64,000 bases of DNA from Hyphomicrobiales bacterium. GTDB lineage: Bacteria; Pseudomonadota; Alphaproteobacteria; Rhizobiales; Beijerinckiaceae. Both the position numbers and the translations under genes were made by a program. Of the stretch, positions 43,232 to 51,222 are shown in pieces. The notes under the pieces are model-generated. The model did no database searches and was not told the DNA's origin. It was given only the letters and a program-made list of their open reading frames with translations. The stretch lies in the NCBI GenBank assembly GCA_947455025.1, contig CANGLU010000002.1, positions 1 to 64,000 on the forward strand, given 5' to 3'. Position 1 is the stretch's first letter. The number at the start of each line of letters is the position of its first letter.

Positions 43232-44637
43232 TGACCCTCCTCGCCGAAAGGCAGTCGGAAAGCGCGGAAAATACGCTCGGCCTTAACAAGGGTTTCCTCA
43301 TATTCCGCCGCCGGATCTGAAAGCGCCGTTATGCCGCCGCCCGCGTGAAACTGCGCGGCGGAGGGCGTGAAGGTCACTGTGCGAATAGCAACGCTCAAAT
43401 CCATTGAACCGTCGACACCGATATAGCCAATCGATCCGCAATACACACCGCGCGGCACGGCTTCCACATTGCTGATCACTTCCATGGCTTTGATCTTGGG
43501 CGCTCCCGAGATCGAACCGCAGGGGAAAGCCGCTTTGATCAGGTCCACGCCATCGCATGTTTTGGCGAGCGTGGCTTCGACCACCGATACAAGATGATGC
43601 ATGGAGGCATAGGTTTCGAGGCCGCAAAGGACCGGAACCTTAACGCTATGGAGCTCGGCCACCCGAGAAAGGTCATTGCGTAAAAGATCAACGATCATCG
43701 TATTTTCGGCGCGATCTTTCATCGATTCTTTTAGGCCTTGCGCCAGTCTTTCATCCTCGATGACCGTTGCACCGCGGGGCGCCGTCCCCTTGATCGGTCG
43801 GGCCTCGATATGCCGCTCTTTCAGCGTCAAAAACCGCTCGGGTGAATTGGACGCCAAGGTCACATCACCAAACCTCAGATAGGCTCCGAAGGTCGATGGG
43901 CTCATGCTGCGTAGATTGGCGTAAAACACAAGCGGATCAAAATCAGCCGGAAGGGATGTCACAAAACGCTGCGCCAAATTGGCCTGAAAGAGGTCTCCGT
44001 TCAAAATCCGTTCAATCGTCCCTGAAACGGCGGCTTCAAACCGCGTGCGGTCCATATCAAACTGCCACGTGTCGATGACTGGATTTAGGGCCTCATCCGA
44101 TGCTGGTTCATCAAGCGCGTTCATGAGCCATGCCATTCGCTCTTCAGCCCGCCTGTCGCGCGCTAACGGGTTCTCTTCGGGCCAGCCTGAGGAAAGAATG
44201 AAACTCCGGTTTTCGGCGTGGTCATGGGCGAAAACGACATCATAAAACCCGAATTCAACATCTGGCATATGGGTGTCGGGCGGCACCATGCCGGGCACGG
44301 TTTCAATCAAACGCGCCGCCTCATAGCTTAAAAACCCGATCGCTCCGGTTTGAAAGGGGGGTAATTCCGCGTTGGCTGGTCGATCGTAGCGGCTTAATAG
44401 AGCCCGAAGGGCCTCAAAGGGCGGCTCAACTAGGGCGCTTCCGTTCCAATAGGCAACGCCATCGATTACGCGAAATACGCCGAAAGGATCAGCCGCGACA
44501 TAGGAATATCGCCCAAGGCCTTCAGGGTCCTTACCACTGTCAAGAAAGGCCAAATGCGCGTGCCGCTTTAGTTTGCGAGCAACGTCAAGCGGCTCCCGTG
44601 CGGAAATCTCGCGATAATGGATAGAGCCATTCGACAT
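43228..44637 (-). CDS. pabB: Aminodeoxychorismate synthase component I
   Basis: The 469-residue chorismate-utilising enzyme has a variable N-terminal half (LGRYSYVAADPFGVFRVIDG near residue 40) and the conserved catalytic half. That half has ILNGDLFQANLAQRFVTSLPADFDPLVFYANLRSMSPSTFGAYLRFGDVTLASNSPERFL, PIKGTAPRG, DRAENTMIVDLLRNDLSRV, and AAFPCGSISGAPKIKAMEVI. The C-terminus YCGSIGYIGVDGSMDLSVAIRT is typical. PIKGT, with Lys in the active site, distinguishes PabB from anthranilate synthase, which has PIAGT. It forms 4-amino-4-deoxychorismate from chorismate and ammonia. It leads the pabB-pabA-pabC operon. Confidence 0.94.
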   Translation of the reverse strand: MSNGSIHYREISAREPLDVARKLKRHAHLAFLDSGKDPEGLGRYSYVAADPFGVFRVIDGVAYWNGSALVEPPFEALRALLSRYDRPANAELPPFQTGAIGFLSYEAARLIETVPGMVPPDTHMPDVEFGFYDVVFAHDHAENRSFILSSGWPEENPLARDRRAEERMAWLMNALDEPASDEALNPVIDTWQFDMDRTRFEAAVSGTIERILNGDLFQANLAQRFVTSLPADFDPLVFYANLRSMSPSTFGAYLRFGDVTLASNSPERFLTLKERHIEARPIKGTAPRGATVIEDERLAQGLKESMKDRAENTMIVDLLRNDLSRVAELHSVKVPVLCGLETYASMHHLVSVVEATLAKTCDGVDLIKAAFPCGSISGAPKIKAMEVISNVEAVPRGVYCGSIGYIGVDGSMDLSVAIRTVTFTPSAAQFHAGGGITALSDPAAEYEETLVKAERIFRAFRLPFGEEGQ

Positions 44638-44734
44638 GGCATTTCCTGCTCACAAAGGAAATTAGGCGATACAATTGGATAAACCAAAGGCAATGGAAGC
44701 GTCTGTTCCAATCACGCCTGTGGGGCGACGGAAA

Positions 44735-45232
44735 TCAGCCGATTAACTTGCCGATCCATCCCTTTTTCTTCGGCTCGCCTTCAACTTCAGGGCCGGGCGC
44801 GACAACTTCGCTGAATTTCTCGAAGAAATCACCCGCCAGCTTTTTGCTTGTCGCATCAATCAAGCGACCGCCAAGCTGGGCGAGCTTTCCGCCAATCTGC
44901 GCCTCGACCGTGTAGTGCAGAACCGTTGCATCGCCATCGGCCTCAAGCGAAACCTTAGCTCCACCCTTGGCAAAGCCTGCAGCCCCGCCCGATCCTTCAC
45001 CCGTAATCGTATAGCCATTCGGCGGATCGAGGTCAGATAGCGTCACTTTGCCGGCGAATGAGGCCTTAACCGGTCCAATTTTGAGAGTGACCTTCGCCGT
45101 CATTTCATTATCAGACGTCTTTTCAACCGTTTCACAGCCGGGAATGCATTGGCGCAATACGTCCACATCGTTGAGAGCGGCATAAACGACTTCACGAGAA
45201 GCCTCGATGCGTTGCGAGCCTGTCATATCCAT
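44735..45232 (-). CDS. coxG: CoxG family SRPBCC protein (carbon monoxide dehydrogenase subunit G-like)
   Basis: The 165-residue protein has the CoxG/SRPBCC fold: GSQRIEASREVVYAALNDVDVLRQCIPGCETVEK, KIGPVKASFAGKVTLSDLDPPNGYTITGEGSGGAAGFAKGGAKVSLE, and VEAQIGGKLAQLGGRLIDATSKKLAGDFFEKF. The C-terminus ends in KKKGWIGKLIG, a basic amphipathic segment that could touch the membrane. CoxG-type proteins are linked to molybdenum hydroxylases and may anchor them to the inner membrane. A CoxL-like large subunit lies about 9 kb away, not adjacent. The gene follows a Rossmann-like unknown on the same strand. Confidence 0.88.
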   Translation of the reverse strand: MDMTGSQRIEASREVVYAALNDVDVLRQCIPGCETVEKTSDNEMTAKVTLKIGPVKASFAGKVTLSDLDPPNGYTITGEGSGGAAGFAKGGAKVSLEADGDATVLHYTVEAQIGGKLAQLGGRLIDATSKKLAGDFFEKFSEVVAPGPEVEGEPKKKGWIGKLIG

Positions 45233-45299
45233 GGCGCTGTTTCCCCTCGTCGATATGGTCTGAACCTGTCAGCCTTGTAGCCCATTTAGGCTTTGCTTG

Positions 45300-46022
45300 T
45301 CACCTTGGCGTGACGCTTCCAAACTCAACAATGTGAAGCCAATCTGCCAATAAGGGCCACGCCATCAAATGCCGTTCGGTGCCTTCAGGCAAGACATTAA
45401 CGGTGAGATGGTCAAGCCATTGTCCAGCTAGTCCAAGATCGGAGGCAAGCGTGGCGCTTTCAATGGCATGAGGAACCGATTGCGCGGGCGGGAGCTCTTT
45501 TCCTTGCGGATAAGCGCCCGAAAGTCGATCATGAAAAGAAGCCCAGTAGCGCTTGGAAAGACTCAGCTTTACGGCCTCGATGGTCGCCTGCGCGCGGGTC
45601 TGATCCTCATCATGAAAGAGATGCTGACCCAAGACATTGGAAAACAGAATCGCGTGCTCTGGATAGGCTTCAAGGATCGAGTCGAACGCTTTGAAAAGAT
45701 TCATCTTATGAAAATTAAGCGATGTACCCGCACGCGCAAGCGCAAGGCCATGATTAAACCGGAATAAAGCGGGGGCCAACGGATCAATATCGACAGCATC
45801 AATCGTTTTAAACCGCGTCAGAAACGATGACGGCAAGCACCAGCCGGCGCTCGGCCCCATTAACAGCAGGCGTTCGGAAGGCGGATTCCAATGCGCAAGA
45901 TGCTGCGCCAATTCGGTTTTAAATCCTGCCCAACGCCATTGGCGCCACAGCGCGCGCCAATGCCACACCGGACCACCGCTCGGGATAAAGAGCGCGCCTT
46001 CATAAGGATCCGTCGAAGCCAT
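45300..46022 (-). CDS. Hypothetical protein with a methyltransferase-like Rossmann motif
   Basis: The 240-residue protein is not one I can assign. Residues 50-80 read ERLLLMGPSAGWCLPSSFLTRFKTIDAVDIDPLAPALF, a pattern like the SAM-binding strand-loop and acidic strand of class I methyltransferases, though the glycine loop is weak. ILFSNVLGQHLF later in the sequence resembles motif IV placement. The N-terminus is Trp-rich (GGPVWHWRALWRQWRWAG). No signal peptide or membrane segment is visible. It starts five bases after the dienelactone hydrolase stop, so it is probably cotranscribed with that gene and coxG. Confidence 0.65.
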   Translation of the reverse strand: MASTDPYEGALFIPSGGPVWHWRALWRQWRWAGFKTELAQHLAHWNPPSERLLLMGPSAGWCLPSSFLTRFKTIDAVDIDPLAPALFRFNHGLALARAGTSLNFHKMNLFKAFDSILEAYPEHAILFSNVLGQHLFHDEDQTRAQATIEAVKLSLSKRYWASFHDRLSGAYPQGKELPPAQSVPHAIESATLASDLGLAGQWLDHLTVNVLPEGTERHLMAWPLLADWLHIVEFGSVTPR

Positions 46023-46027
46023 CCCAA

Positions 46028-46699
46028 TTAGGCCGCGAGGTTGCTCGCAAAAAACTCTAGCGTTCTTGTCCGCGCGAGTTCGGCGCTGGGTTGATCATAG
46101 CTACCGCGCTGGTCGCAGTTGAAGCCGTGATCGGCGTGATACACATAGACAGGCACCTTGGGCTGCGCCTTCTTGATCTCGTTCACGCCTTCAATCGGGA
46201 TGTGTTTATCCAATTCACCGAAATGCAAAATCGTTGGCACCTGAGGTGTTTCATCTTTCATGGCGATGATGCCGCCACCGTAATATCCGGCAACTGCTGA
46301 TAGGCCTGAGAGTTGGCAGGCCGAGGCATAGGCCATTGTGCCACCCCAGCAATAGCCAACCAAACCAACTTTGCCCGCCTGTTTGGCATAATCGATGGCC
46401 GCCGCGATATCGAGCAATGTCTTTTCGCGCTTTACTTGCTGCACAAGGGCATAACCGGTTTGCATGTCGTCCTGAGTGTATCCGACTTCAAATCCGGGCT
46501 CCACGCGATCAAAAAGGGCAGGGGCGATCACCAGATAGCCATGTGAAGCGTAAAGGTCAGCAACGCTGCGGATATGCGAGTTCACCCCGAATATTTCTTG
46601 CAACACCACCAAGCCCGCACGGGGTTTTCCGGCCGGCTTTGCGACATAGGCACTGATTTCAACGCCATCTTTGGTCTTTAAGGTGATCGTCTCGCCCAT
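46028..46699 (-). CDS. Dienelactone hydrolase family protein
   Basis: The 223-residue alpha/beta hydrolase has GLVVLQEIFGVNSHIRSVADLYASHGYLVIAPALFDRVEPG, with the conserved Glu of dienelactone hydrolases. The Cys nucleophile is in KVGLVGYCWGGTMAYASA, and the Asp and His are in HFGELDKHIPIEGVNEI and YVYHADHGFNCDQRGSYDQPSAELARTRTLEFF. It is complete and of usual length. Such enzymes hydrolyse lactones in chloroaromatic or related breakdown, but many act on other esters. It lies 43 bases after the glutathione peroxidase gene on the same strand. Confidence 0.92.
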   Translation of the reverse strand: MGETITLKTKDGVEISAYVAKPAGKPRAGLVVLQEIFGVNSHIRSVADLYASHGYLVIAPALFDRVEPGFEVGYTQDDMQTGYALVQQVKREKTLLDIAAAIDYAKQAGKVGLVGYCWGGTMAYASACQLSGLSAVAGYYGGGIIAMKDETPQVPTILHFGELDKHIPIEGVNEIKKAQPKVPVYVYHADHGFNCDQRGSYDQPSAELARTRTLEFFASNLAA

Positions 46700-46742
46700 T
46701 GTCGTTACTCCGAATCCTGAATGCTACACTCTAATGCTTCGC

Positions 46743-47312
46743 TTAACTGTCGCCCAGTTCTGTGACAATAGCGCTAATGACGCGAGGGTTTGTCGGCTCC
46801 GTGGCCGTCGGGAAGATCGCCGCAAGTCGGCCATCGCGACCGATCAGGTATTTATGGAAATTCCAGCGAGGCGTTTCCGATGGCTTGAGCTGCGCTGTCC
46901 ATTGATAAAACGGATGGGCGTCGGCACCCTTTACGACCTGTTTGGCCGCAATTGGGAAGGTGGCGTGGTATTCGCCCTGCGCCGTTGCCAAAATTTCATC
47001 GACTCCGCCAGGCTCTTGGCTGCCGAAATCATTCGAAGGCACGGCGATCACAACGAGGCCGCGGGGACCATAACGCGTATAAAGCTGCTCCATTCCCGCC
47101 AATTGTCCGCTAAAACCGCATTGGGACGCGGTATTGATGACAAGGATGGGCTTGCCCTTAAAATCAGCCAGCTTGATATCGCCGCCTTTGAGCGCCGGAA
47201 AGGAAAAGCGATAGGCGTTGATCGCCGTCATATCCGTCGCCCGAGCGAGAGAAGGTGCAAAAGCGAGGCTGCTCAAGAGAGCCAAACCCTGTCTGCGGCT
47301 AAAATGTCGCAT
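46743..47312 (-). CDS. Glutathione peroxidase family protein, probably exported
   Basis: The 189-residue protein has a leader (MRHFSRRQGLALLSSLAFAPSLARA) with an arginine pair before the hydrophobic stretch, which could be a Sec or Tat signal. The thiol peroxidase domain follows. It has the active-site Cys in LVINTASQCGFSGQLAGMEQLY, the Gln in PSNDFGSQEPG, and the Trp in PRWNFHKYLIGRDG. It is expected to reduce hydroperoxides in the periplasm, more likely with thioredoxin-like donors than glutathione. It heads a minus-strand run with dienelactone hydrolase. Confidence 0.9.
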   Translation of the reverse strand: MRHFSRRQGLALLSSLAFAPSLARATDMTAINAYRFSFPALKGGDIKLADFKGKPILVINTASQCGFSGQLAGMEQLYTRYGPRGLVVIAVPSNDFGSQEPGGVDEILATAQGEYHATFPIAAKQVVKGADAHPFYQWTAQLKPSETPRWNFHKYLIGRDGRLAAIFPTATEPTNPRVISAIVTELGDS

Positions 47313-47412
47313 GGAATGCTCCTGTTTTGGTCATGAATATGAAGCTTGTACGCTTTAGACGGGTTGGTGGATGCTTCCATTTTCGCTTTCCATGTCGCGA
47401 AAGGGCTTTGGC

Positions 47413-48297
47413 ATGACGATGGTAGCCTATCCTTTTCCTACCTCACCAGATTATAAGCCCGCCATGGATGTGATGACGCAACAGGCTTTTGACGCTGCGG
47501 GTCGCCGATTGGGCGGCTATAGCCGCACGCTTGTCATGGGTATTTTGAACGTTACACCCGACTCCTTCTCGGATGGCGGCCGGTTTGATTCCCTTGAGCG
47601 CGCGGTCATCCATGCGGTTGAAATGATGGAGCAAGGCGCGGATATTTTGGATATCGGCGCGGAATCGACCCGCCCCGGGCATGAAGCCGTCCCGGCGGAC
47701 GTCGAGATAAGCCGCCTTATTCCGGTTTTAGATGCGCTGAAGGGCCGTGTTTTTTGTCCTATTTCGGTTGATACGACCAAAGCGAAGGTCGCCGAAGCCG
47801 CTCTCGCTGCGGGTGCAACCATCGTCAACGATGTTTGGGGCTTTCAAAAAGACCCCGGCCTTGCCGACGTTACGGCCACAAATGGGGCGAGTGTCGTCTT
47901 GATGCATAATCGGGCAGATATCGATCCGATGATTGATATTGTCGACGATATGCTGCGCTTCTTGGAAAAATCATTGTCGATTGCTCAGAAGGCGGGCATT
48001 TCGCTCGATCGAATATCCCTGGATCCCGGAATTGGCTTTGGTAAGACGTTAGAGCAAAATATTACCGCGATAACGCAACTGTCGCGGCTTAAGACATTGG
48101 GGTGTCCTATATTGGTTGGTGCCTCGCGCAAATCGATGATTGGCAAAATTATTGAGTCCACGACCGATGAGCGTTTGCCCGGAACGCTCGCAATTCATAC
48201 TGCGGCAATCTTGAACGGCGCGGACATCATTCGCGTCCATGATGTAAAAGAGGCGGTACAAGCCGCCCGTGTGACCGATCGTTTGAAGGATATCTGA
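47413..48297 (+). CDS. folP: Dihydropteroate synthase
   Basis: The 294-residue protein joins p-aminobenzoate to the pterin pyrophosphate. It has LVMGILNVTPDSFSDGGRFDSLERAVIHAVEMMEQGADILDIGAESTRPG, ISVDTTKAKVAEAALAAGATIVNDVWGF, VVLMHNRAD, LDPGIGFGKTLEQN, and LVGASRKSMIG. The end has RVHDVKEAVQAARVTDRL. The start is placed at the ATG behind AAAGGG. Two in-frame ATGs occur further upstream without a ribosome site and two more lie downstream. It is translationally coupled to folB (stop and start overlap by one base). Confidence 0.95.
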   Translation: MTMVAYPFPTSPDYKPAMDVMTQQAFDAAGRRLGGYSRTLVMGILNVTPDSFSDGGRFDSLERAVIHAVEMMEQGADILDIGAESTRPGHEAVPADVEISRLIPVLDALKGRVFCPISVDTTKAKVAEAALAAGATIVNDVWGFQKDPGLADVTATNGASVVLMHNRADIDPMIDIVDDMLRFLEKSLSIAQKAGISLDRISLDPGIGFGKTLEQNITAITQLSRLKTLGCPILVGASRKSMIGKIIESTTDERLPGTLAIHTAAILNGADIIRVHDVKEAVQAARVTDRLKDI

Positions 48298-48668
48298 TGG
48301 ATAAGATCCGTATCAATGTCACGAAGCTCTCGCTGTTTGCCTATCATGGCGTCAATGACGAGGAGCAGCGTTTGGGCCAACGTTTTTATGTCGATCTGGC
48401 GCTGACGGTCGCAAACGTATCGGCCACGCAAACAGATTTGCTGGATGGCACGATTTCATACGAGCATGTCATCCAAGAAGTATCCGCTGTTTTCTGTGGC
48501 GAAAAATTTCGGACCATCGAGCGTGCTGCACGGGCGGTCTCGGATAGTGTGATGGCGCGTTTTCCAACCATCGAGTCCTTAACGGTTACGGTGCATAAAC
48601 CGTCTGCTCCGGTCGCTGCGATTTTTGACGATGTCGCCGTTAGCGTGGAAGCCCATCGGAATGTCTGA
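48297..48668 (+). CDS. folB: Dihydroneopterin aldolase
   Basis: The 123-residue protein has the FolB fold: DKIRINVTKLSLFAYHGVNDEEQRLGQRFYVDLALTV, where YHGVxxxE carries the substrate-binding Glu. It then has DGTISYEHVIQEVSAVFCGEKFRTIERAARAVSDSVMARFP and TVTVHKPSAPV, which bears the catalytic Lys. It cleaves 7,8-dihydroneopterin to 6-hydroxymethyl-dihydropterin and glycolaldehyde. It is embedded in folP-folB-folK with overlaps on both sides. Confidence 0.95.
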   Translation: MDKIRINVTKLSLFAYHGVNDEEQRLGQRFYVDLALTVANVSATQTDLLDGTISYEHVIQEVSAVFCGEKFRTIERAARAVSDSVMARFPTIESLTVTVHKPSAPVAAIFDDVAVSVEAHRNV

Positions 48669-49140
48669 CGTTCTTTTGAGCCTCGGAAGCAATATCGGCG
48701 ATCGTGCCGCCAATATTGCCGAGGCCGTTCGACGGTTAAATGACGAAACGGGTGTCAGTGTTAAAGCACTGTCACCGCTGTATCGCACTGTTCCCGTTGG
48801 CCCCGTTGCGCAAGATGATTTTATCAATGGTGCTGTGCGGATTGAGACGACGCTCGAAGCGGAAGAGCTCATGCGCCGCTGTCTTTCGATTGAGGCCGCC
48901 ATGGGCCGCGACCGTGTGAACGGTTTACGCTGGGGCCCGAGGATTATTGATATTGATATCATCCTCTATGATGATCTCACCATCGCAACCGATGTGCTTA
49001 CCTTACCGCATCCGCGCTTTCGCGAGCGCGCTTTTGTTCTGGTGCCGCTTGCCGATATTGCTCCGTCATGGATGATCGATGGTCGTAGCCTGAATGAGCT
49101 TGCCTTGAGCATCGATCATGTAGGGATTGAACGGGCTTAA
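48661..49140 (+). CDS. folK: 6-hydroxymethyl-7,8-dihydropterin pyrophosphokinase
   Basis: The 159-residue kinase has SDVLLSLGSNIGDRAANIAEAVRRLN, LSPLYRTVPVGPVAQDDFINGAVRIETTLEAEELMRRCLSIEAAMGR, WGPRIIDIDIILYDD with the metal-binding Asp pair, and LPHPRFRERAFVLVPLADIAP. It transfers pyrophosphate from ATP to the pterin, giving the substrate of FolP. The start overlaps folB by eight bases; an in-frame ATG 12 codons earlier lies deeper in folB and is less likely. Confidence 0.95.
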   Translation: MSDVLLSLGSNIGDRAANIAEAVRRLNDETGVSVKALSPLYRTVPVGPVAQDDFINGAVRIETTLEAEELMRRCLSIEAAMGRDRVNGLRWGPRIIDIDIILYDDLTIATDVLTLPHPRFRERAFVLVPLADIAPSWMIDGRSLNELALSIDHVGIERA

Positions 49141-49174
49141 CCGCTCCCGTGACGATACCGATCCGGCGTTTCAA

Positions 49175-50122
49175 TTAAATCGGCTTTAATCCCGCCTCGA
49201 TCTGCGCGCGACGTCCTTCCAAAAACGGTGGTAGGGCCAGTTTTTCACCAAGGCTCTCCATCGGTTCATCCGCGTCGAACCCTGGGCCGTCGGTTGCAAT
49301 TTCAAACAGAATACCGTTCGGCTCGCGGAAATAGAGCGAGTGGAAATAGAACCGGTTTACCTCACCCGAAAATGGAATTTTCAAGGCTTTTAATCGCTCA
49401 GCCCATGCATGATATTCGTCCATATCCGGCGTGCGGAAGGCAACATGATGCACCGCACCGGCGCCTTGTTGCGCCATTGGCAAATCTTGCCGTTCAACAA
49501 CATGGACTTCCGCTGCAGCGCCACCGGGACCCATTTTATAGACATGCACGCGATGGTCGGGACTGTCGGGTGATTTATAATCGCGTATTTCCTCCATGCC
49601 CAAAATTTTTGTGAGCGCTAAATCCGTATAACGACGATCAGCAACGGTCAGCGTAATCGGACCAAGCCCGCGAATTTGATGCTCTGCAGGTATTGGGCTT
49701 TTTTCCCATGGATGGCTTTCACCCACACCGCCATCATCGACGAGGGCCAAGCGCTGCCCTTCGGGATCTTCAAACAGCAAGGTAAGGCGACCATCGTGAA
49801 CATTGGTTTTTTTATAGGTAAGTCCCGCATCCGCGATGCGCTTTTCCCAATAATTAAGGGTGGCTATGCCATTGACCCGAAAACCTGTGCGCGAGATCGA
49901 GTTGGTGCCGCGTTGCTCAGGCCCCACGGGCCAATCGAAAAAGGTCATATCGGACCCGGGCGAGGCTTTGCCATCGGCAAAGAAGAGATGATAGGCGCTG
50001 ACATCGTCCTGATTGACGGTCTTTTTGACGAGCCGCAAGCCCAGAAACTGCGTGTAGAAATCGTGATTGCCTTTTGCATTGGCCGTTATCGCCGTCAGAT
50101 GATGAATGCCTTGCAGTTGCAT
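49175..50122 (-). CDS. Ring-cleaving dioxygenase (glyoxalase fold, MhqO/MhqE-like)
   Basis: The 315-residue protein has two vicinal-oxygen-chelate units. It starts LQGIHHLTAITANAKGNHDFYTQFLGLRLVKKTVNQDDVSAYHLFFADG, the signature of the MhqO/YdfO group of hydroquinone-type dioxygenases. Metal ligands are the His in GIHHLT, the His in AVHHVAFR and a Glu in GILFEIATDGPGF. It probably opens quinol rings or related aromatic compounds. The ATG chosen has GGAG 8 bases upstream, while a longer frame of 47 codons has none. It is divergent from a DCC-family gene and next to a MarR-controlled efflux operon, and MarR-type regulators often control such dioxygenases. Confidence 0.88.
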   Translation of the reverse strand: MQLQGIHHLTAITANAKGNHDFYTQFLGLRLVKKTVNQDDVSAYHLFFADGKASPGSDMTFFDWPVGPEQRGTNSISRTGFRVNGIATLNYWEKRIADAGLTYKKTNVHDGRLTLLFEDPEGQRLALVDDGGVGESHPWEKSPIPAEHQIRGLGPITLTVADRRYTDLALTKILGMEEIRDYKSPDSPDHRVHVYKMGPGGAAAEVHVVERQDLPMAQQGAGAVHHVAFRTPDMDEYHAWAERLKALKIPFSGEVNRFYFHSLYFREPNGILFEIATDGPGFDADEPMESLGEKLALPPFLEGRRAQIEAGLKPI

Positions 50123-50278
50123 CGTGCGGTCTCCGATTTCAGTGTTCGCGCTCACCATATGGAGGTGTAGCGGATTAAACAAAAGCTTTTCCCGATTGCA
50201 TGACAACAAGTTCCCCTTTGCGGGGCATCCTTTTGGCGGTCTCGAACGTAAGCCTGTCAGCAATCAAAGGAATTTTCA

Positions 50279-50653
50279 GTGTCCGATCTATCCCAACCCA
50301 AGCAATTGACGGTCTATTTTGATGGTGATTGCCCCATTTGTCGGTTCGAAATTGACCATTACAAACGGTGTACCGGCAGCGAAAAGGTCAATTTTGTTGA
50401 TGTCGCGGCTGAAGTTTTGCCCGATTTGGGGGAGGAACTTGATCGGGATAAGGCGCTCGCGCGGTTTCATGTGCGTCGCGCCGATGGCTCGCTTGTCTCG
50501 GGTGCTGAAGGCTTTGCGCTGGTTTGGCAGACGCTTCCTTCTTGGCGGATTCTGGGCCGACTAGCGGTATGGCCACCGCTTCTTGCCCTAATGGAAGCGG
50601 GTTATCGTGGTATTTTGCCCATTCGGGCGCGAATTTCCGCCTTCTTGCGCTAA
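50279..50653 (+). CDS. DCC family thiol-disulfide oxidoreductase-like protein (DUF393)
   Basis: The 124-residue protein has the DCC signature YFDGDCPICRFEIDHYKR at residues 13-30, with a CxxC thioredoxin-like motif. It continues with VNFVDVAAEVLPDLGEELDRDKALARFHVRRADGSLVSGAEGFALVWQTLP. The C-terminus (RLAVWPPLLALMEAGYRGILPIRARISAFLR) ends as is usual in the family. The function is unproved and a redox role is inferred from CxxC. It starts with GTG, supported by AAAGGA eight bases upstream. Confidence 0.87.
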   Translation: MSDLSQPKQLTVYFDGDCPICRFEIDHYKRCTGSEKVNFVDVAAEVLPDLGEELDRDKALARFHVRRADGSLVSGAEGFALVWQTLPSWRILGRLAVWPPLLALMEAGYRGILPIRARISAFLR

Positions 50654-50707
50654 AAATGCAGAGCTGAGCTTCCAAGATTGCGGTTGCGAATGCAGGGCAA
50701 ATAAATC

Positions 50708-50736
50708 ATAAGCATGCTTATCATAAGCTTGGTTAT
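50708..50736. promoter_or_regulatory. Two operator-like palindromes upstream of marR
   Basis: ATAAGCATGCTTAT at 50708-50721 is a perfect 14-bp palindrome. ATAAGCTTGGTTAT at 50723-50736 repeats it with three differences, with start-to-start spacing of 15 bp. Both lie between 3 and 32 bases before the marR ATG. This is the size and symmetry of MarR-family binding sites and suggests autoregulation of the efflux operon. Confidence 0.62.
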
Positions 50737-50739
50737 GCA

Positions 50740-51222
50740 ATGCCCCTTTTATCGTCGCCCCGCCGTGAACTTGGCTTTCTTTTGTCGGACGCCGCCCGCG
50801 CCTTGCGCACTGTCGTCGATCAGCGGGCGCGTGAATTTGGCATGACTCGGGCGCAATGGTCGGTGCTCGCCCGCGTTCAGCGTAGTGAGGGGCTGAAACA
50901 GTCGGACCTCGCCTCGCAAATTGATATTGCTCCGATCACACTGGCCCGGATCATCGACAGGTTGAGCGCAACGGGCCTTGTCGAGCGCCGGCATGATCCT
51001 GAGGACCGTCGAGCTAACCGGCTTTATCTCACACCTGCGGCCCTTCCGGTATTAGAGAAGCTCGCTGCAACCGGCGAGGGCGTCATGCGGGAAGCCCTCA
51101 CAGGCCTCGATGAGACCGCGATCCAAGCGCTTTCGCAACAATTACTGACCATCAAAACAAATTTAAAAGCCTGCCAAAAGCCGCTCGCTTTTCCGATTGA
51201 AAATGGAGACGATCATGAATGA
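50740..51222 (+). CDS. MarR family transcriptional regulator
   Basis: The 160-residue winged-helix protein has RELGFLLSDAARALRTVVDQRAREFGMTRAQWSVLARVQ, the recognition region EGLKQSDLASQIDIAPITLARIIDRLSATGLVERR, and the wing HDPEDRRANRLYLTPAALPVLEKL. The D-x-R-x-N/R pattern in the wing is the MarR hallmark. It begins the marR-emrA-emrB operon, overlapping emrA by eight bases, and is preceded by two palindromes. It probably represses the operon until it binds a small lipophilic or phenolic ligand. Confidence 0.92.
   Translation: MPLLSSPRRELGFLLSDAARALRTVVDQRAREFGMTRAQWSVLARVQRSEGLKQSDLASQIDIAPITLARIIDRLSATGLVERRHDPEDRRANRLYLTPAALPVLEKLAATGEGVMREALTGLDETAIQALSQQLLTIKTNLKACQKPLAFPIENGDDHE

Noticed and set aside
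46671-47336. 221-codon plus-strand frame across the glutathione peroxidase gene
   Set aside because: The opposite strand encodes a complete peroxidase with signal peptide. The plus-strand product has no motif.
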